Assembly (NCBI RefSeq): GCF_019320115.1
Contig: NC_089589.1
Location: 21,786,580 to 21,850,579, forward strand
Length of the DNA stretch: 64,000 nucleotides
Source of the DNA: Miscanthus floridulus
Lineage: Eukaryota > Streptophyta > Magnoliopsida > Poales > Poaceae
Direction of reading: 5' to 3'
The position numbers and the translations under genes were made by a program. Of the stretch, positions 46,302-59,372 are shown piece after piece; position 1 is the first letter of the stretch; every line of letters begins with the position of its first letter. The notes beneath the pieces were generated by a model. The model was not told where the DNA came from, ran no database searches, and saw nothing but the letters and a program-made list of their open reading frames with translations.

Positions 46302-47847
46302 TGTAGCACCCGGTTTTAAGAACAAAACCAAATACACACCATATATAAGCCTAGAAAGTCAAATCACACATATGGCTACAAATAGGGGTAATATCATTAG
46401 ACAATGCTCAATATATTACATATTAGTACAAGGAAGATAACTTTATATGCAAACAACAGATCGACAACTCCGATCTTCAGGTGAAGACTTCAAATCCACA
46501 GGGACAATTGACTAGTTGATTACAAGCCTAACTCCTCCAAACTCTAATAATCTGGTACCCATCCAGGATTTTTCCAAAGTATAGAAAAGTAAAGCAAGCG
46601 TAAGTACATGTCGACAAATATAACATGGGGTTCATGAGGCTCAAAAGGCTGGTAATGGTTTAACTGCGATTAGCTTTTAATGAGTCACAATTTATACAAT
46701 TGAGTAGCATCAAATTTATCATAATCCCCATATAAACACATGATCGGGTAAACATTAATAATGAATAGCATAAACAGTTAACCTTTAATGATCGTCTATT
46801 CCGTAAGAGTTCCAAGGTCGCTCATGACCATGAGCACGACTGTTATAACAATTTTACACTGTGCAGAGGTTGTACACTTTCACCATGAGCTGTGATTTAC
46901 CCTTTTGCCCGATGTGATCAGCCTCTTAACCCACTACTAAGGAAGGCCGGCAGGGTTTACTATGAAGTCTTTCAAAAGCTCGTCTAACAAGTTAGGGCCG
47001 CTAGGTTTCTGTGCCCTATGAATGTAGAGCCCCCCTTTTGAAAGGCACACTCACGCAGAAGTACTCTTAGGAATAGAGGCCGCACTACACCCAACCCGAA
47101 ACACACCCCTCTTATGCCATGTAGGTAACCACTAACAAGCTAGAAAAGGTCCTCATACTTGACTAACGCCAGAACCATATATCACTCATGGATGTACTGT
47201 AAGCACCCATAGAAATCAAGGTACAAGGTAACAAAGTATTAGGAAATCCTTAGTGGAAGTCAAGGTAGACACATGCAACATAAATTTAATGATTAAAGGT
47301 GTATAGGATAAAAAGGAAGATCCCATGCTATACTTGCCTTAAACTCAGATCCTTGAAGTCCAAACCTTCAAAGGAACTCCTTCTTGATCACCACGTAAAA
47401 CTCATCGACTGGACAAGATCATAAAGCACCACATAAGCATGCATAACATACAAATATAACTAGATTAGAATGGTACACCAATTAATAAAATGGTTTCAAA
47501 ACTAATCTACGCATTGCTACGAGCACACAGATGCGAAAAGCACGCTAATCGGAGCTACGGTGCAAAAGAAACAACTACCATAGGATTATTTTATAGAGCA
47601 AAGAGAAAAACTATAGGCTTTGTTTACTTTAATCATATAAAACATGTACAAGATATTTCAGAGAAATATCTAGGTTGTATTAAGTCAATTTATATTTGAA
47701 CTAGAATACTAAAGTAAAATTAATCATATTTTATTTATAAATCCAGTTGTATAATCATTATTTAAGTTAGGATTTGAACTATGAAATTACATATCAAGTT
47801 ACATGGTAAACACTGTTACAATCATGTAGATTATGTGGTTATGAATC
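46302..47847 (-). mobile_element. Family-Y LTR, inverted and interrupted
   Basis: The plus strand starts TGTAGCACCC. The sequence to 47847 is the reverse complement of the 3' part of the solo LTR (about 24840-26609), with moderate divergence. It is cut at 47848 by the start of the next element, and the remainder should lie beyond the window. No coding region. Confidence 0.85.
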
Positions 47848-47979
47848 TGTCAGGTTCATAAACCCGGGGTCCCTCATGGACCTGCTTCCCAGCAAAAGCT
47901 CGGCCTAGCAAACGACGTTGCGAACGATGCGCAACTCCTGGGCCGGCCCAAAAACCTAACGACAGGCTAGAAGGGCGAT

Positions 47980-48235
47980 CCAGTCTCCGACCGGAATGCC
48001 TGGTCAAAGAAGAACGACGCTCGCTTCTGACTCCGGCACGCCTCTCTGACCGAAAGGCCTAGCCGGCGCTCCCTTCCATCGCTTCCGACTCCGGCCAGCT
48101 TCTCCGACTGGAAGGCCTGGCCAAGAAGGACAGGCGCTCGCCTCCGACTCCGGCCCGCCTCTCTGACTAGAAGGCCTGGCCGAGAAGGCACGACGCTCAC
48201 CTCCGACTCCGACCCGCCTCTCCGACTCGCTTCTT
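47980..48235. repeat. Tandem repeats in the LTR U3
   Basis: About five imperfect units of roughly 65 bp contain GCTCGCCTCCGACTCCGGC and CGACTGGAAGGCCTGG. Such arrays are common in LTR enhancers and explain the long frames on the minus strand here. Confidence 0.7.
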
Positions 48236-48695
48236 CGACCGGGAGTACATCGAACCTCTGCTTATAGCTCTTCTCCGATCGGGAGGCCAGAGCCGACTAG
48301 GAACGATCGACCGGGGATGCCCGCTCGGTGAAGACCCAGGAAACGGACAGAGCAAGTAAGGCAGGGCGCTCCAATCAACCGTAATATCAAGGACCGTACC
48401 CTGCACACCTGCATGACAGTACTGTTAGGTCATGTTAGAAGGGTACTTTATAACCTTCTAGACATGTTAGAACACCAACAGTGTTGTGGGCGCCGACATT
48501 TGACCTATGGTGTGGCAGGGGCCGACATTGGCCATACCAGAAGATCACGATGGAGCCTACCACATGCATCTAGGCATCAATAGTGTTGTAGGCACTGACA
48601 AACCATCTTGTACCCGACGGCATGGGCAACAAGACTGGTAGCACGCACACTCTCTTTCTCTCACACTCTCTGTCTTGTAAAGCCGTCCCCTTCAT

Positions 48696-48705
48696 CTATA
48701 AAAGG
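48696..48705 (+). promoter_or_regulatory. TATA box of Tat-like LTR
   Basis: CTATAAAAGG lies about 370 bp before the LTR end, in the expected U3/R position. Confidence 0.6.
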
Positions 48706-49065
48706 GAATGCGCTCTCTCCAAAAGAGGAGGATCGATCAGAACAACCAATGAAGGACAATTCCAATGAATAACAGATATTCGAACACTTAGCACATGTTG
48801 GAGCTCCCATCACTCTCGGCCCTTCGGTTCGGAGTCCGACCGGACCTCTTATACCCCCCATCTTACTCCCTCTCATTTGTAACCCCACAATAAACTTCGA
48901 GCACCTAGGCTCGGGAATAAAGTCACCGATCGACTCAGACTGGACATAGGGCACGTTGCCTGAACCAGTATAATCCCTGTGTCATTGAGTGCTAGGCCAC
49001 ATCCGATCACTACATATGGCAAAACGACAAATATTTACTAGTTGGTCACTTTTTGCACCGATAGT

Positions 49066-49082
49066 TGGCGCCGTCCGTGGGG
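49066..49082 (+). other. Primer-binding site, TGGCGCC type
   Basis: TGGCGCCGTCCGTGGGG follows the LTR end by two bases. This site is usual for Tat-lineage and related plant Gypsy elements. Confidence 0.8.
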
Positions 49083-49286
49083 AAGACGTCGTACGTTCAC
49101 ACTTTTGGTCATCGGATGGCCCACCTTTCCACAATCTTCGGCATAGCAGGCTCAAACGATACGACTCGCTTTGGCTCACTAGAGTTTCCCATGCTCCCAC
49201 CTATTGGGATGTGTGTTCCTCCCGTATTCGAGCCATCCTAGGACTTCCTCTTTGGAAGCCTGGACTTCGTCGCCAACTGGCTCGGC

Positions 49287-50573
49287 GTGCTTTGCCTCCA
49301 TGAGGAGGCACTTGTCCCAGCACCTGTTGAAGGAGGAGCGTCCCCCGTTGACTCCAGGACACCCGACGACTTCAACGACCAGGCACCCATGCTTCGCTCC
49401 GAGCCTACGCTAGGCTCAAACCCCACTGTGAGTAACGTATATACTGTTCTTTACTCGCTTCTTTATATTTTTAGCCGACTCTTCGGAGGGACTCCGATGT
49501 CCCTGTCGCAACCGCCATACGACCGGTTCCCCTATGGCCTCACATCCCCCGTGGATGCATACGCACCGGGGCTCCGAAACATGCTGGCGCCACCCCCTCT
49601 CACATCTGAATTTGTGGGGATGGCGAGCTATGCTCCTGCCTCTTTCCACAACCTTCTGGATGACGATGTCGAGAGCGACGGCTCCAGCATCGGCGATGTC
49701 ATGACACCTAGCCACCCTCTGTCCTGGAAGTGCGCTATGGTGGACGCCACAAGATAGCTGGTGGTGGTAGTGGAGTCTCTATAGACCCACACCCCTCTAG
49801 ACTCTCGCGCGAAGGCCCTCGCGTGTGCGCAGGAGCACGGCGAGGAGCTACGACAAAGGCGGCAGAACCAGCCGCCAGCTGCACCGGCGCGCTCATCACA
49901 CCACGTTGCGCCCCACGCGCGTAACCCATCGAGCGGCGCCCGGGGTCGCACCCGCCAGGTTCAGCGCAACATCATCGATGGGGGAATGATCCCCCACAGT
50001 TCGCTCGGGCTGGCCAGAACATCGCCACGACGGCGATGCTTCTGCACGGCCTTCCCGAGCCTGTCGACCCACAGGAGCAGGCGGTCCACCGGAACCTTCG
50101 GGCACTAATGGAGACCGCCGCCATTCAATAGGCAGAGAGCTCCACGTCGCAACACCGACTCGCGGCCTCTCTCCCCACCAGGGGAGTGGCGACGCACCAG
50201 ACGAATCGCTCCATCCGATCACTACTACAGTCACCGGGCGCAGAACAGGAGGCCACAGCGACACTGCGGCCTGACTCGGTGCCCGCTCCACATCGACCTC
50301 CTCTGCGCGAGTGGCTCGGACCGAACCGGGACGCTCGCAGTGTCATCAGCAACTAGTGTCGGGCCCAGCATGATGATGACGTCCATCGGGCGGCGGTGAG
50401 AGCAGGCGATATGGGCCCCGGCCGGACCATCAAGCGGAGCGGTGAAATGCGCCCTAGGCATGGTCGCCGACCCAACGACCGGAGTCCCAGCCCGGATGGC
50501 CTGGGACCACGAGCTTTTGGTCAGCGCATCCAGAGTGCGCCGTTCCCGCAGCGCTTCCGTCCGCCTACCAACA
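49287..50573 (+). pseudogene. Gypsy gag N-terminal region, interrupted
   Basis: The frame runs 156 codons to TAG (49755-49757) and continues in the same frame past a second TAG (about 49782) with ALACAQEHGEELRQR. A frameshift near 49980 follows (GDNDPPQ-type block, then RAGQNIATTAMLLHGLPEP), then further Arg/Ser-rich sequence (PGRTIKRSGEMRP, SPSPDGLGPRAFGQR). It breaks off at RFRPPTN, where the family-Y element was inserted (TGTAAC at 50574). The composition and order match the disordered N-terminal gag of Tat-type elements. The capsid core, protease and pol would lie beyond the inserted element, outside the window. Confidence 0.7.
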
Positions 50574-53500
50574 TGTAACACCCTAAAATTTTCACTTTTG
50601 AAAATAGGATTAAAATGATTATTTTGTGGATTTTGTGCACTTGAAATATAGGAAAATAAAAAAAATCATTAAATTAAAATTTATCATTAGGATTAGAAAC
50701 AAGTGGTGCATTCATGCTGTTGCATGTGTGTTTTTGTAGTGAGTGGTCTTTGTCAAAAAAATTCAAAACTAATTTGAATTCAATTTACAAAATAGCTTTT
50801 AAAAAAACAAAGCTCTCCCTCCCACTCTCCTTCTGCCGAGCAGCCCAGCCTGCCCTCCTTCTGTTCCTCGTAGGCCCAATGAAGTCGGAGGCCTGCTCCC
50901 TCCCTCTCTCATCTTTCTCTCCCGCTCGGCCCAGCTGGCCGTTTTCCTAAAGGCCCGCGCCTCCACTTGCAGGCCGGCCCAGCTCGCTCTATCCTTTCTC
51001 CGTTGGCGTAGGCCAGTCCCTTCTCCTTGGCCCAGTTCGCCGTGGCTCGCTCTGCGGCAGCATGCTCACACATCCCCTCTCCTCTCTCTGGCTTACCGCC
51101 TGGCCCCGCCTATCGGTCGTCTCCTACCTCGTTTCTTCTCCATCGCAGACTCTGTTATGTGGCCGTGTCCGTCTCCATCCCAATTCCTCTCTGTGGCGTG
51201 CGCCCCACGCCGCTATCCCCCATAAATAGCGAGCCTCCGCGCCGTGCCGCCCTCATCCATCCGAGCACCCGCCACTCCTCGCATAATCCTAGCACAGCCG
51301 CCGTTCAGAGCTACAACACCGCCGCTGCTCTTGATCTCGCCTGCTGCCTTACCGTCATCGAGGATCTTCAGCTGAGGTTCGCGTTGAGGTAAAGATGCCC
51401 CAGGTGCCTCCCGTAAGCTCCCTCTCATTTTGCAGCGGTAGCACGATGTCGCTATTTATTTGTAGGGCAAACCATGCCGCTTATAGCCACCTTGCGCTTT
51501 CACTGGTGCCAGCTGCTCCAGCGGCGCCGTGCCCAACCCACAGCCGAGACGAGCGCACAGCTCCCGTGCTCCCTCGGCCGTGCATGGCTTTGCCCTATTC
51601 CAATTTGCTAGCTCGATGACATCATGTGTACGTTTTGTGGCCGTTTTCCTTTAAAAAACAAATCCAGAAATACAATGGAAATACAGATATACTTATGATC
51701 ATCCTGAGCCGTCCATCTGGAGATCTATGGTCCAGATTAGAAGATACCCTTTCGCTGGTATTTTTAGTAAAGAGCCCCTCGGTTTCTTCAAAATAGAACC
51801 CACGGTCCATTACGTATTAGATAGATTATGCCTTCTTCTTTTAAAAGCGTATTTTGCTCGGTTGACTTCAAAAATACGTTTTCAGTTAATTACAGTTTTA
51901 CCACTATTTTCTTTAGGCCATAACTTCTCCGTTTTAACTCCGATTTGACCCGTTCAACTTGCGTTAGGTTCGTAATTCCATAATCTACATGTTTATACTA
52001 CTGTTAGATATGTTTTCAACTTTTAAAATTCGAGGTTAGATTTAATCTATTATTTTATTAAAGGAAATCTTGTTTATTTCATGTCTTCTACGTTTTAACT
52101 CTGTTTTAGACCATTCAAGTTGCGTTAGATTCATAGCAATGAGATCTACGCGTTAGTAACGGTGGTTACCATGTCACTATTTCTAGAATTTCATGATTTA
52201 AACTTTAATTTGAATAATAATTATGCAACTGGGTTTTATAAATAAAATATGATTTGTTTTATTTTAGTATTATATTTCAAACTTAAACTTGACTTAATTT
52301 CTATTATCTATGAAATATCTTATATATGTTTTTATATAATTAAAATACATGAAGCTAGTAGTTTTATGAGTAGAGCTCGCGGTAATTGTATCTTTTCAAC
52401 CGTAGCTCCGATTAGTGTGCTTTTCGCGTCTATATTCATAGCGATGCGTAGAATCGTGTTTCAAACTCTTTCACTTATTCTTCTATGATTGGTGTACTGT
52501 TCTGATTTAGTTCTATTGTTTGCTTTGTGTATGATTGTATGGATGCTTGTGTGGTGCTTTATGATTAAGTATAGTCGGTGAGATATACGTGGTGATCAAG
52601 AAGAAGAACAAGTAGAACATTGAAGATTAAAGCTTACCGAACGATCGGTGTTTAAGGCAAGTATAGCATGGGAGCATCCTTGTTGTCCTATACACCTTTA
52701 ATCATTTAATTCATACTGCATGTGTATACCTTGACTGCCACTAAGGATTTCCTAGTACATTGTTACCTTGTACCTTGATACCTACGGGGTATTGCACTGG
52801 GTAGTATGGTGCTAGTGCTCAACTACAACCATGATCTTGTAACTTGACAAATGTAATATGCAATAAACACTAAAACATGCAATAAACACTAAAAGATTCC
52901 TCTCCCTAAGGACTTATCTATAAGTGATCATCCGGGACTTACAGTACAACTGTGAGGGCTACATGGCTCTGGCTTTAGCTTAGTATGAGGACCTTTTCTA
53001 GCTTGTTAGTGGTTACCTTTATTGGCGTAAGAATGGCTTGACGAATCGGGTATAGTGCGGCCTTTGTCCCTTGAGTATAGGCTGTGCGTCATTGTGCCAT
53101 CAGAAAGGGGGGCTCTATATCTGTTTGCCGAGTGAATCTAATGGCCCTAACTTGTTAGACGAACCTTTGAAAGGCTTCATAGTGAACCCTGTCGACCTTC
53201 CTTGGTAGTGGGTCAAGAGGTTGGCCGCCTCGGGCGAAAGGGTAAATCACGACTCACAGTGAAAGTGTACAACCTCTGCAGAGTGTAAAACTGGTATATC
53301 AGCCATGCTCGCGGTCATGAGCGGCATTGGAACATTTACGGAATAGATGATGAACACTGATGATACTGATGATAAAGATGCTCATTAATGATTACTGTTT
53401 ATGCTATTCATTATTCATGTCTACCTGATCATGTGTTTATATGGCTTTTGATAAACTTGTTGCTACTCAATTGCTAAAAGATGACTCATTAAAAGCTAAT

Positions 53501-53874
53501 CGCAGTTAAACCAGTGTCAGCCTTTTGAGCCTCATGAACCCCACGTTATATTTGTTGAGTACGACATGTACTTACGCTTGCTTTATTTTTCACATATGGA
53601 TAAAAATCCCGGATGGGTACCAGATTGCTAGAGTTTGGAGAATTAGGCTTGTGATCAACCAGTCAGTTGTCCCAGTGGAATTGGAGTCTTCACCCGAAGA
53701 TCAGAGTTGTCTTTCCGTTGTTTGCTATCTATGGTTATATTCTCTATACTAAGTACATTATATATTAAGCATTATCTATTGATATTACCCTTATTTGTAG
53801 CTATATGTGAGATTTGACTTCCTAGGCTTACATATGGTGTGTATCTAGTTTTATTCTTAAAACCGAGTGCTACA
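50574..53874 (+). repeat. Family-Y LTR (5')
   Basis: A 3,301-bp LTR from TGTAACACCC to GTGCTACA. A TATA-like CATAAATAGC lies at 51222-51231 after a GC-rich front. The 3' part contains GAGATATACGTGGTGATC and other blocks shared with the solo LTR at 23014-26609. Short frames inside lack domains. Confidence 0.9.
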
Positions 53875-53877
53875 AAG

Positions 53878-53889
53878 TGGTATCAGAGC
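53878..53889 (+). other. Primer-binding site (tRNA-iMet)
   Basis: TGGTATCAGAGC, a perfect match to the plant initiator tRNA-Met site, three bases after the LTR. Confidence 0.95.
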
Positions 53890-55149
53890 AATGCTGACTG
53901 TAGGACGTAACCCTAGTTAGAAATTGGCTGTCTTAAGGTTTTGAAATTGCTAAAAATCCTTGTTCTTTAAATCTTGATATTTTCTTCTCTACTATATATC
54001 TATCCTTGATATTTATCTCCTCCTTGGTGCTTATTTTGAAGTCCTTGTTCTCATATTCACTCCTTGATTTGATATACTTTTAGAACTAATCCTCACCACC
54101 TTCTTGCGTAATATAAAGACGAGTCCTATGATTGTTACCCCTAGTACAACAAAGGACGATAGTATCACAAGTTGAGTCAATGATTGAGTTGTGCACCTTT
54201 ATTGCTTGTTGAATTGTCTTAATGCTTATGATTGTTTCACATCTTTGTAATGATTGCAATGATCTTGTTGGGTGTTCCCACAATTTCATTTAGTTTATAG
54301 GCCTAAGGTATAAGGATTAGTGCAATAAATAGTTGGGTTATGGTTTTCTTCTGTTTCCTCTATCCTATCTTTTCAGAGCAGTCTGCACTCTTCGGCTTAT
54401 ATCTCGGATTTTGGGTGATAAAAAATCATGAGAAAATTCTGGACAATAGTAGACTTCAATATATTTCTCTGAGCGTAAGAATCAGACTGATAGCTATTTC
54501 AATTATGGAGATACGAAAATCACAAGGCGATGCATCTGTGCTGTTTGGAACTTGGAACAATTTCTCTTGTGTACTGTTTTTGACCAAGTTAACTATAGAA
54601 TTTGGAAAAGTGTTCTATAAGGAAGTTGTGGAAAATTTTATAAGCTTTCCAACGGTATAAGCTACAGCTTCATTGGATTAACGGAATGAGAGTTATATCT
54701 GTTTTACTGTGTTGCTATTTTTCTGCTCGCGAGGAATTTCAGATTTCTTGTTCTTGCCCATATACAAGAGTATCATTGGGATGTTAGAACATCTTGATAT
54801 TAGTTAGCTCATCTAGAAGGAGATGCAAGCTATACTTTGGTGTTCCCTAGTTTATCTTTTCTTAAGGGGGTAGCCAAGTTGAAGAATTTGCAAGATGAAG
54901 TATCCTACATTCTAGTTTGCGCAGCGGAAGCGTGGTGGTACCCAAGGATGTGAGAGAAACTAAGAATTTTAAGGAGGTTTGATTAAAGGTTCAACGAAGG
55001 TTTATCCAAGATCATCATGATTTTGGTAGAGCTACCGGAGAACTTTTCAAGTTAGTTTGGATCAAGACACCTCAGCTAAATGTTTGAAGGAATCTAGGAA
55101 GAGGTTGAAGTAAAACTTAAGTATTAGCTTTGCCAGATCCGGACAAGAG
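53890..55149 (+). other. Family-Y leader and deleted gag-pol region
   Basis: AT-rich sequence. A 106-codon frame at 54340-54660 shows no domain and lies where these elements have an untranslated leader. From about 54880 (TTAAGGGGGTAGCC) the text reads like broken gag and pol scraps. Confidence 0.5.
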
Positions 55150-55515
55150 CTTCATATCTACAATGATGCACCCTGTCAAGTTGGGGGTGTATCCTTATGC
55201 AAGAAGAAAAGTAGAGGCTTATAAAAGAAAAACATGAGATGGAACATCTGACGTATGATTTGGAAGTTATCTATTGTGAAGCATGGAAGTACTATCTTTT
55301 TGGAAGTAAGAGTGACATCTTGGTGGATCACAAGAATCTACAGGACATCTTCACTAAGGTGGTCTTGAGCTTGTGAAATCCTCGTTGGAAAGAGCTTGCG
55401 ACATCATTGTTGGATTGAAGTAATCAAGGTATTATGACTTGGAAAAGTGCTATCACTTGGAGAAGCAAAGTCATGGCCGATGCCTTAGCAACAGAGAGTT
55501 GTGCTAAGAAGGTTC
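55150..55515 (+). pseudogene. Gypsy RNase H relic
   Basis: Read across frames, it shows FHIYNDAPCQ, then HLTYDLEV, AWKYYLFGSKSDILVDHKNLQ and VMADALATES. This is the order of the RNase H domain of plant Gypsy pol, comparable to 60900-61270 in the neighbouring chromovirus. Several frameshifts and stops make it non-coding. Confidence 0.7.
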
Positions 55516-55910
55516 GGGTGACACCAAGAACTAAGAAATGTATTCAAAGTTCGAGCAACATAACCGGAGTCGTTAATGTTTTGAAGATTGGTAGTAGAAT
55601 CTCCTTCTGATCAAGAGATTCGTTAGACTCCGTTGGAAGGTGAATATTTTAAGAAAGAGAATTGATATTACGGTCTAAAATGGAAAAGGTGGCATAGAGA
55701 TTGGAGTTACTTGAGAAATGTTTGGAGTAACTGTCAGAATCTTGCAAATCAGTTTGGTAAGTTACTTGGAGTAAGATTAACAAGTATGCAAAGTAAAGTG
55801 AGATCCTTATCAAGGAAATAGAACTATACGAGGAAGCAAAGAAGAATCTAAAGATGGAGTATCCCTATCTCTTAGTCGACGTCTTCTGAATCTCGGGGAC
55901 GAGATTCATC

Positions 55911-55919
55911 TTAAGGGGG
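55911..55919 (+). other. Family-Y polypurine tract
   Basis: TTAAGGGGG, preceded by GGGGACGAGATTCATC, sits just before the second LTR, as in Tekay/Del-type elements. Confidence 0.8.
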
Positions 55920-55925
55920 TAGAAT

Positions 55926-56364
55926 TATAACACCCAAAAATTTTCACTTTTGAAAATAGGATTAAAATGATTATTTTGTGGATTTTGTGCACATGAAATA
56001 TAGGAAAATAAAAAAAATCATTAAATTAAAATTTATCATTAGATTTAGAAACAAGTGGTGCATTCATGCTGTTGCATTTGTGTTTTTGTAGTGAGTGGTC
56101 TTTGTCAAAAAAATTCATAACTGATTTGAATTCAATTTACAAAATAGCTTTGAAAAAAAAACAAAGCTCTCAATCCCGCTCTCCTTCTGCCGAGCAGCCC
56201 AGCCTGCCGTCCTTCTCTTCCTCGTAGGCTCAATGAAGCCGGAGGCCTGCTCCCTCCCTCTCTCATCTTTCTCTCCCGCTCGGCCTAGCTGGCCGTTTTC
56301 ATGAAGGCCTGCGCCTTCGCTCGTAGGCCGGCCCAGCGCGCTCTATCCTTTCTCCCTTGGCGCA
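55926..56364 (+). repeat. Family-Y LTR (3'), truncated by insertion
   Basis: It matches 50574 onward with TATAACACCC in place of TGTAACACCC. It stops at GGCGCA where the chromovirus LTR begins. The first LTR continues there with GGCGTAGGCC. The rest lies beyond the chromovirus, outside the window. Confidence 0.88.
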
Positions 56365-59202
56365 TGTGGCAGAACCTCCTAAGAAATCAGGCCCACGTGC
56401 ACCTATCGATGTCTCAACAGACCGCTGATAGCGTACACGAGTTCCCAACAACTTAATAGGTCTGTCGGGTGTCCTCGGGAAACCCGAATCATCCACGAAT
56501 CTTTTACAAACAGGATCCCAATCATAGTCATTGCAGATTACAATAGTTTTCAATATACATACCAGAGATTGTAAAGCGGAAGACTTAAGTTTTAATATTA
56601 CAAACCAGTTGTTTCAAACTTACAAAACCATAAGTGTCATACAACCATAGTAGCGGGATAATATTACATTAACATTATTTATTTCACACAAACTAGTGCC
56701 TTGTCCAAAGGCCATTCATCATTCCTCACCGTCATCAACTTCAAACACTGACATGCAGCAGGGACCAAAACAAGCCTGCGCATGCGACTCACCTGCAACA
56801 AGGGTTAACAAACCCTGAGTACAAAAGTACTCAACAAGACTGACCCAACGAAAAAGGGCGAAGGTCTTAGGGATGCAGGTGTTGGGTCAAGGTAAGGATG
56901 TAGCAAAATTCAAAAGTTCTTTGCCAAAAGCTTACTATTCTTGATCCTAGTTTGAAGTTTTACCCCTAAGTACTTTAGTTCATTATCTCCAACTAAGTGT
57001 TCATATCCCATGTTCCAATCCTTCTCATTCCATTCTTCTTCTCATGTTTTAATAATTCACCAGTCCTACATTGCTTCTGTAATGAATCGAGTCTCCATAT
57101 CCGCGGAGCACCGGCAATTCGAATTGATTCAAGTCCCAGCTGGGGATTCCTTATCACACGACATATGTAGAACTTAATCTTGCATATATCAACCTCACTA
57201 CCAGATCTTCACATACTAAGCCGTCTCCACGCCACCCGAGAGCACAGCACGCCTCAAATCCGACCACATTCAAGCCACGAGGGTACACGCTACTCCCGCC
57301 ATCTCACCAATCCCAGTGCGTGGGCATTCGTCTTAGTATCGGATTAGCCGAAGTAGGCTTACCGGAGTATGTGACCAGTACTACAAAGTGTCTCGTTCAG
57401 AAGAACCACAATGAGTGGCCTTTAAGCGACATAGTCGGTAACATTACCCAACATTCAAGATAAGTCACCCGACTAGTCTCTAGTTCATTCTATCTTCTTT
57501 CTTTCTTTCTTTAGCCAGTATGCCATCTTTGATTGTATCAAAATTTTTACTTTGAAAGCCTACCACAAAGCATACTAAGCAATTCTACGCCTTTGTAAAT
57601 GAAATCATCTTCAAGGAGGGTAAACAATTAACAAGGTAGGCAATGCATCAAGTAGGTAACATTTGAATAAATCAACTTAATGCAATAAGTAACATAGGTG
57701 CTAAACTTTTCAAAGTAAACAAGGTAATGATTTAATGTATAAACCAGGGCTTGCCTTCGTTGACGATCTCTGGTTCCAGATCAGTACCACAATTATCGAA
57801 TCCCGTGACAACCGGGGATTCTTCCACAACTTGCTCAACTAGAATCGTTTCACTCTCGGATTCTACACGAAATAATAACATATGCTTCAATATGATGATA
57901 ATGTAAACATGATGCTTTCATGGTACATGAAATGTAATCACACCTTGAATACAACTCTCCTTCGCGATACAGTTGTAAGTCAACAAAACTACTTGACACT
58001 AACATCTAGGGTTTATGACCTAAGCGACTTGACCAAATTGATCTTGAAACCCTACTGGTCACACAACATGACCCAAACAAGATCAAACCCTAACCCTAAC
58101 AATTAGGGTTTGCTTTTATTAAATTTTGAATTAATTTGGACTAAGCCCAAAAATAAACTTTTTCCAAATGACCTCAAAATTTTATGTAAGCTTCCTCATA
58201 AGAAATTAGTGTACCAAAATAAATTTCATAATTTTTGGAGCTATACAGTGACCTACAAAAATTATGGAAATTGTATTTATCAATTAATTGACTGAATTTT
58301 TGAACATTAAAAATTTATTCAAATTTCAAGTTTCAAATTTTTAAACCATAATAGAACATGTGCAGAAGCTACACACAAATTTTCAGAATTTTTGGAGCTA
58401 TGATTATTTTCCTACAAATTTCCAAAGATTTAGCACTTTTCAAAATCAGAAAATATCAAAATACACTATTCTCTCTCTCTCGCTCACTGACAGCCCGACC
58501 CCACTTGTCAGTGACACATAACAGAACACGGCAGCGCTGCCATCACTGGCCGGCCCAAAACGCGTCGACGGCGAGTCTTCGGCGAGGCAGACCGCACCTA
58601 CATGATCTACACCATCCTACGAATCCATCCCAGTCCTCAGAACGGCAGCAGGCGCACCGGAGGGAGCTCCACGCCGGCCATGGCGGCGCGGTCACGATGG
58701 CGCACGGCATAACCCCAGCAACGATGTAGTAGAGTCTAAAACGAAGCGAGCATCACGTTCAGTAGCTCACCACGATCACGCCGGTGTGCTTGATGAAGAC
58801 GGAGATGAGCTGGAACGACCTGGCCACGGCGAGGTCGATGGTGGCGGTACTTCTACCGGCTCTGAGGAAGAAGGCGTTGCACCGGGCGATTCCGGCCAAC
58901 CCAAGCAACGCGACCAAGCCGAAGAGGAGCGCAAGACCGAGGCGATCACGTTGGTGTAGCTGGGCACGACGGACGCGACTCGACGGTGGCTACGGCGAGC
59001 GGCGGAGCTGACTGGCGGCGGAGTAGAGCAGAGGGGGGAAACAGAGAGCGACGGCGGCGGTTGCTTCTATTTATAGGCGGGAAGGAGACGCCCGGCGTCG
59101 ACAGCGCACGAACGGACTCGCCACGGTACCAGCGAATGCTTTGCATTGCAGATGATGACATGTCAAGTTTTAGTGCTAGGTCAAAACACCAGAGGTGTTA
59201 CA
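56365..59202 (-). repeat. Chromovirus LTR (2.84 kb)
   Basis: In element sense it starts TGTAACACC and ends GTTCTGCCACA. A minus-strand TATA motif is only about 130 bp from its start, so nearly the whole LTR would be transcribed R/U5. A GC-rich block (58530-59100) follows the TATA box. Frames there have no domain. GCGCA at 56360-56364 is the expected target duplication on this side. Confidence 0.88.
59067..59077 (-). promoter_or_regulatory. TATA box of chromovirus LTR
   Basis: The minus strand reads CCTATAAATAG, followed by a GC-rich transcribed region. Confidence 0.65.
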
Positions 59203-59215
59203 ACCCTTCCCCCTT
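59203..59215 (-). other. Chromovirus polypurine tract
   Basis: The minus strand reads TAAGGGGGAAGGG next to the LTR, preceded by CGAGATTTC as in related elements. Confidence 0.85.
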
Positions 59216-59372
59216 AAAGAAATCTCGTCCTAAGATTTAAAACTTAGGATTAAGTAATGGAAAAGGAAATGTGTCAAGCTAACACATCATAACTTTATTC
59301 AAAAGACTAGTGAGGGGGTTTTCCATTCTTTTGACAAATGAGACAAGTTACAATATAGACAAGGTATTGCAA

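Larger units (their letters stand above)
47848..49063 (+). repeat. Gypsy-type LTR (Tat-like)
   Basis: A 1.2-kb LTR starts TGTCAGG and ends about CACCGATA, directly before a primer-binding site. It carries CTATAAAAGG (48696-48705) as TATA box and a GC-rich front made of repeated CTTCTCCGACTGGAAGGCC-like blocks (47980-48250). The partner LTR lies outside the window. Confidence 0.8.
50574..56364 (+). mobile_element. Family-Y Gypsy element, short interior
   Basis: LTR at 50574-53874 (3.3 kb), tRNA-iMet primer site, about 2 kb interior, purine tract, and the start of the second LTR at 55926. That second LTR is cut at 56364 by the next element. The interior of about 2.05 kb is far shorter than a normal gag-pol and holds only RNase H scraps, so the copy is deleted and non-autonomous. 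The CAACA before 50574 is the likely target duplication, but the other side is outside the window. Confidence 0.88.

Noticed and set aside
47967..48406. Minus-strand frames with repeated Ser/Arg motifs
   Set aside because: Translation of the tandem repeats in the LTR U3.
54340..54660. 106-residue hydrophobic frame
   Set aside because: Lies in the untranslated leader of the family-Y element; no domain recognised.
58358..59240. Frames in the chromovirus LTR
   Set aside because: GC-rich R/U5 sequence with frames on both strands and no domain.
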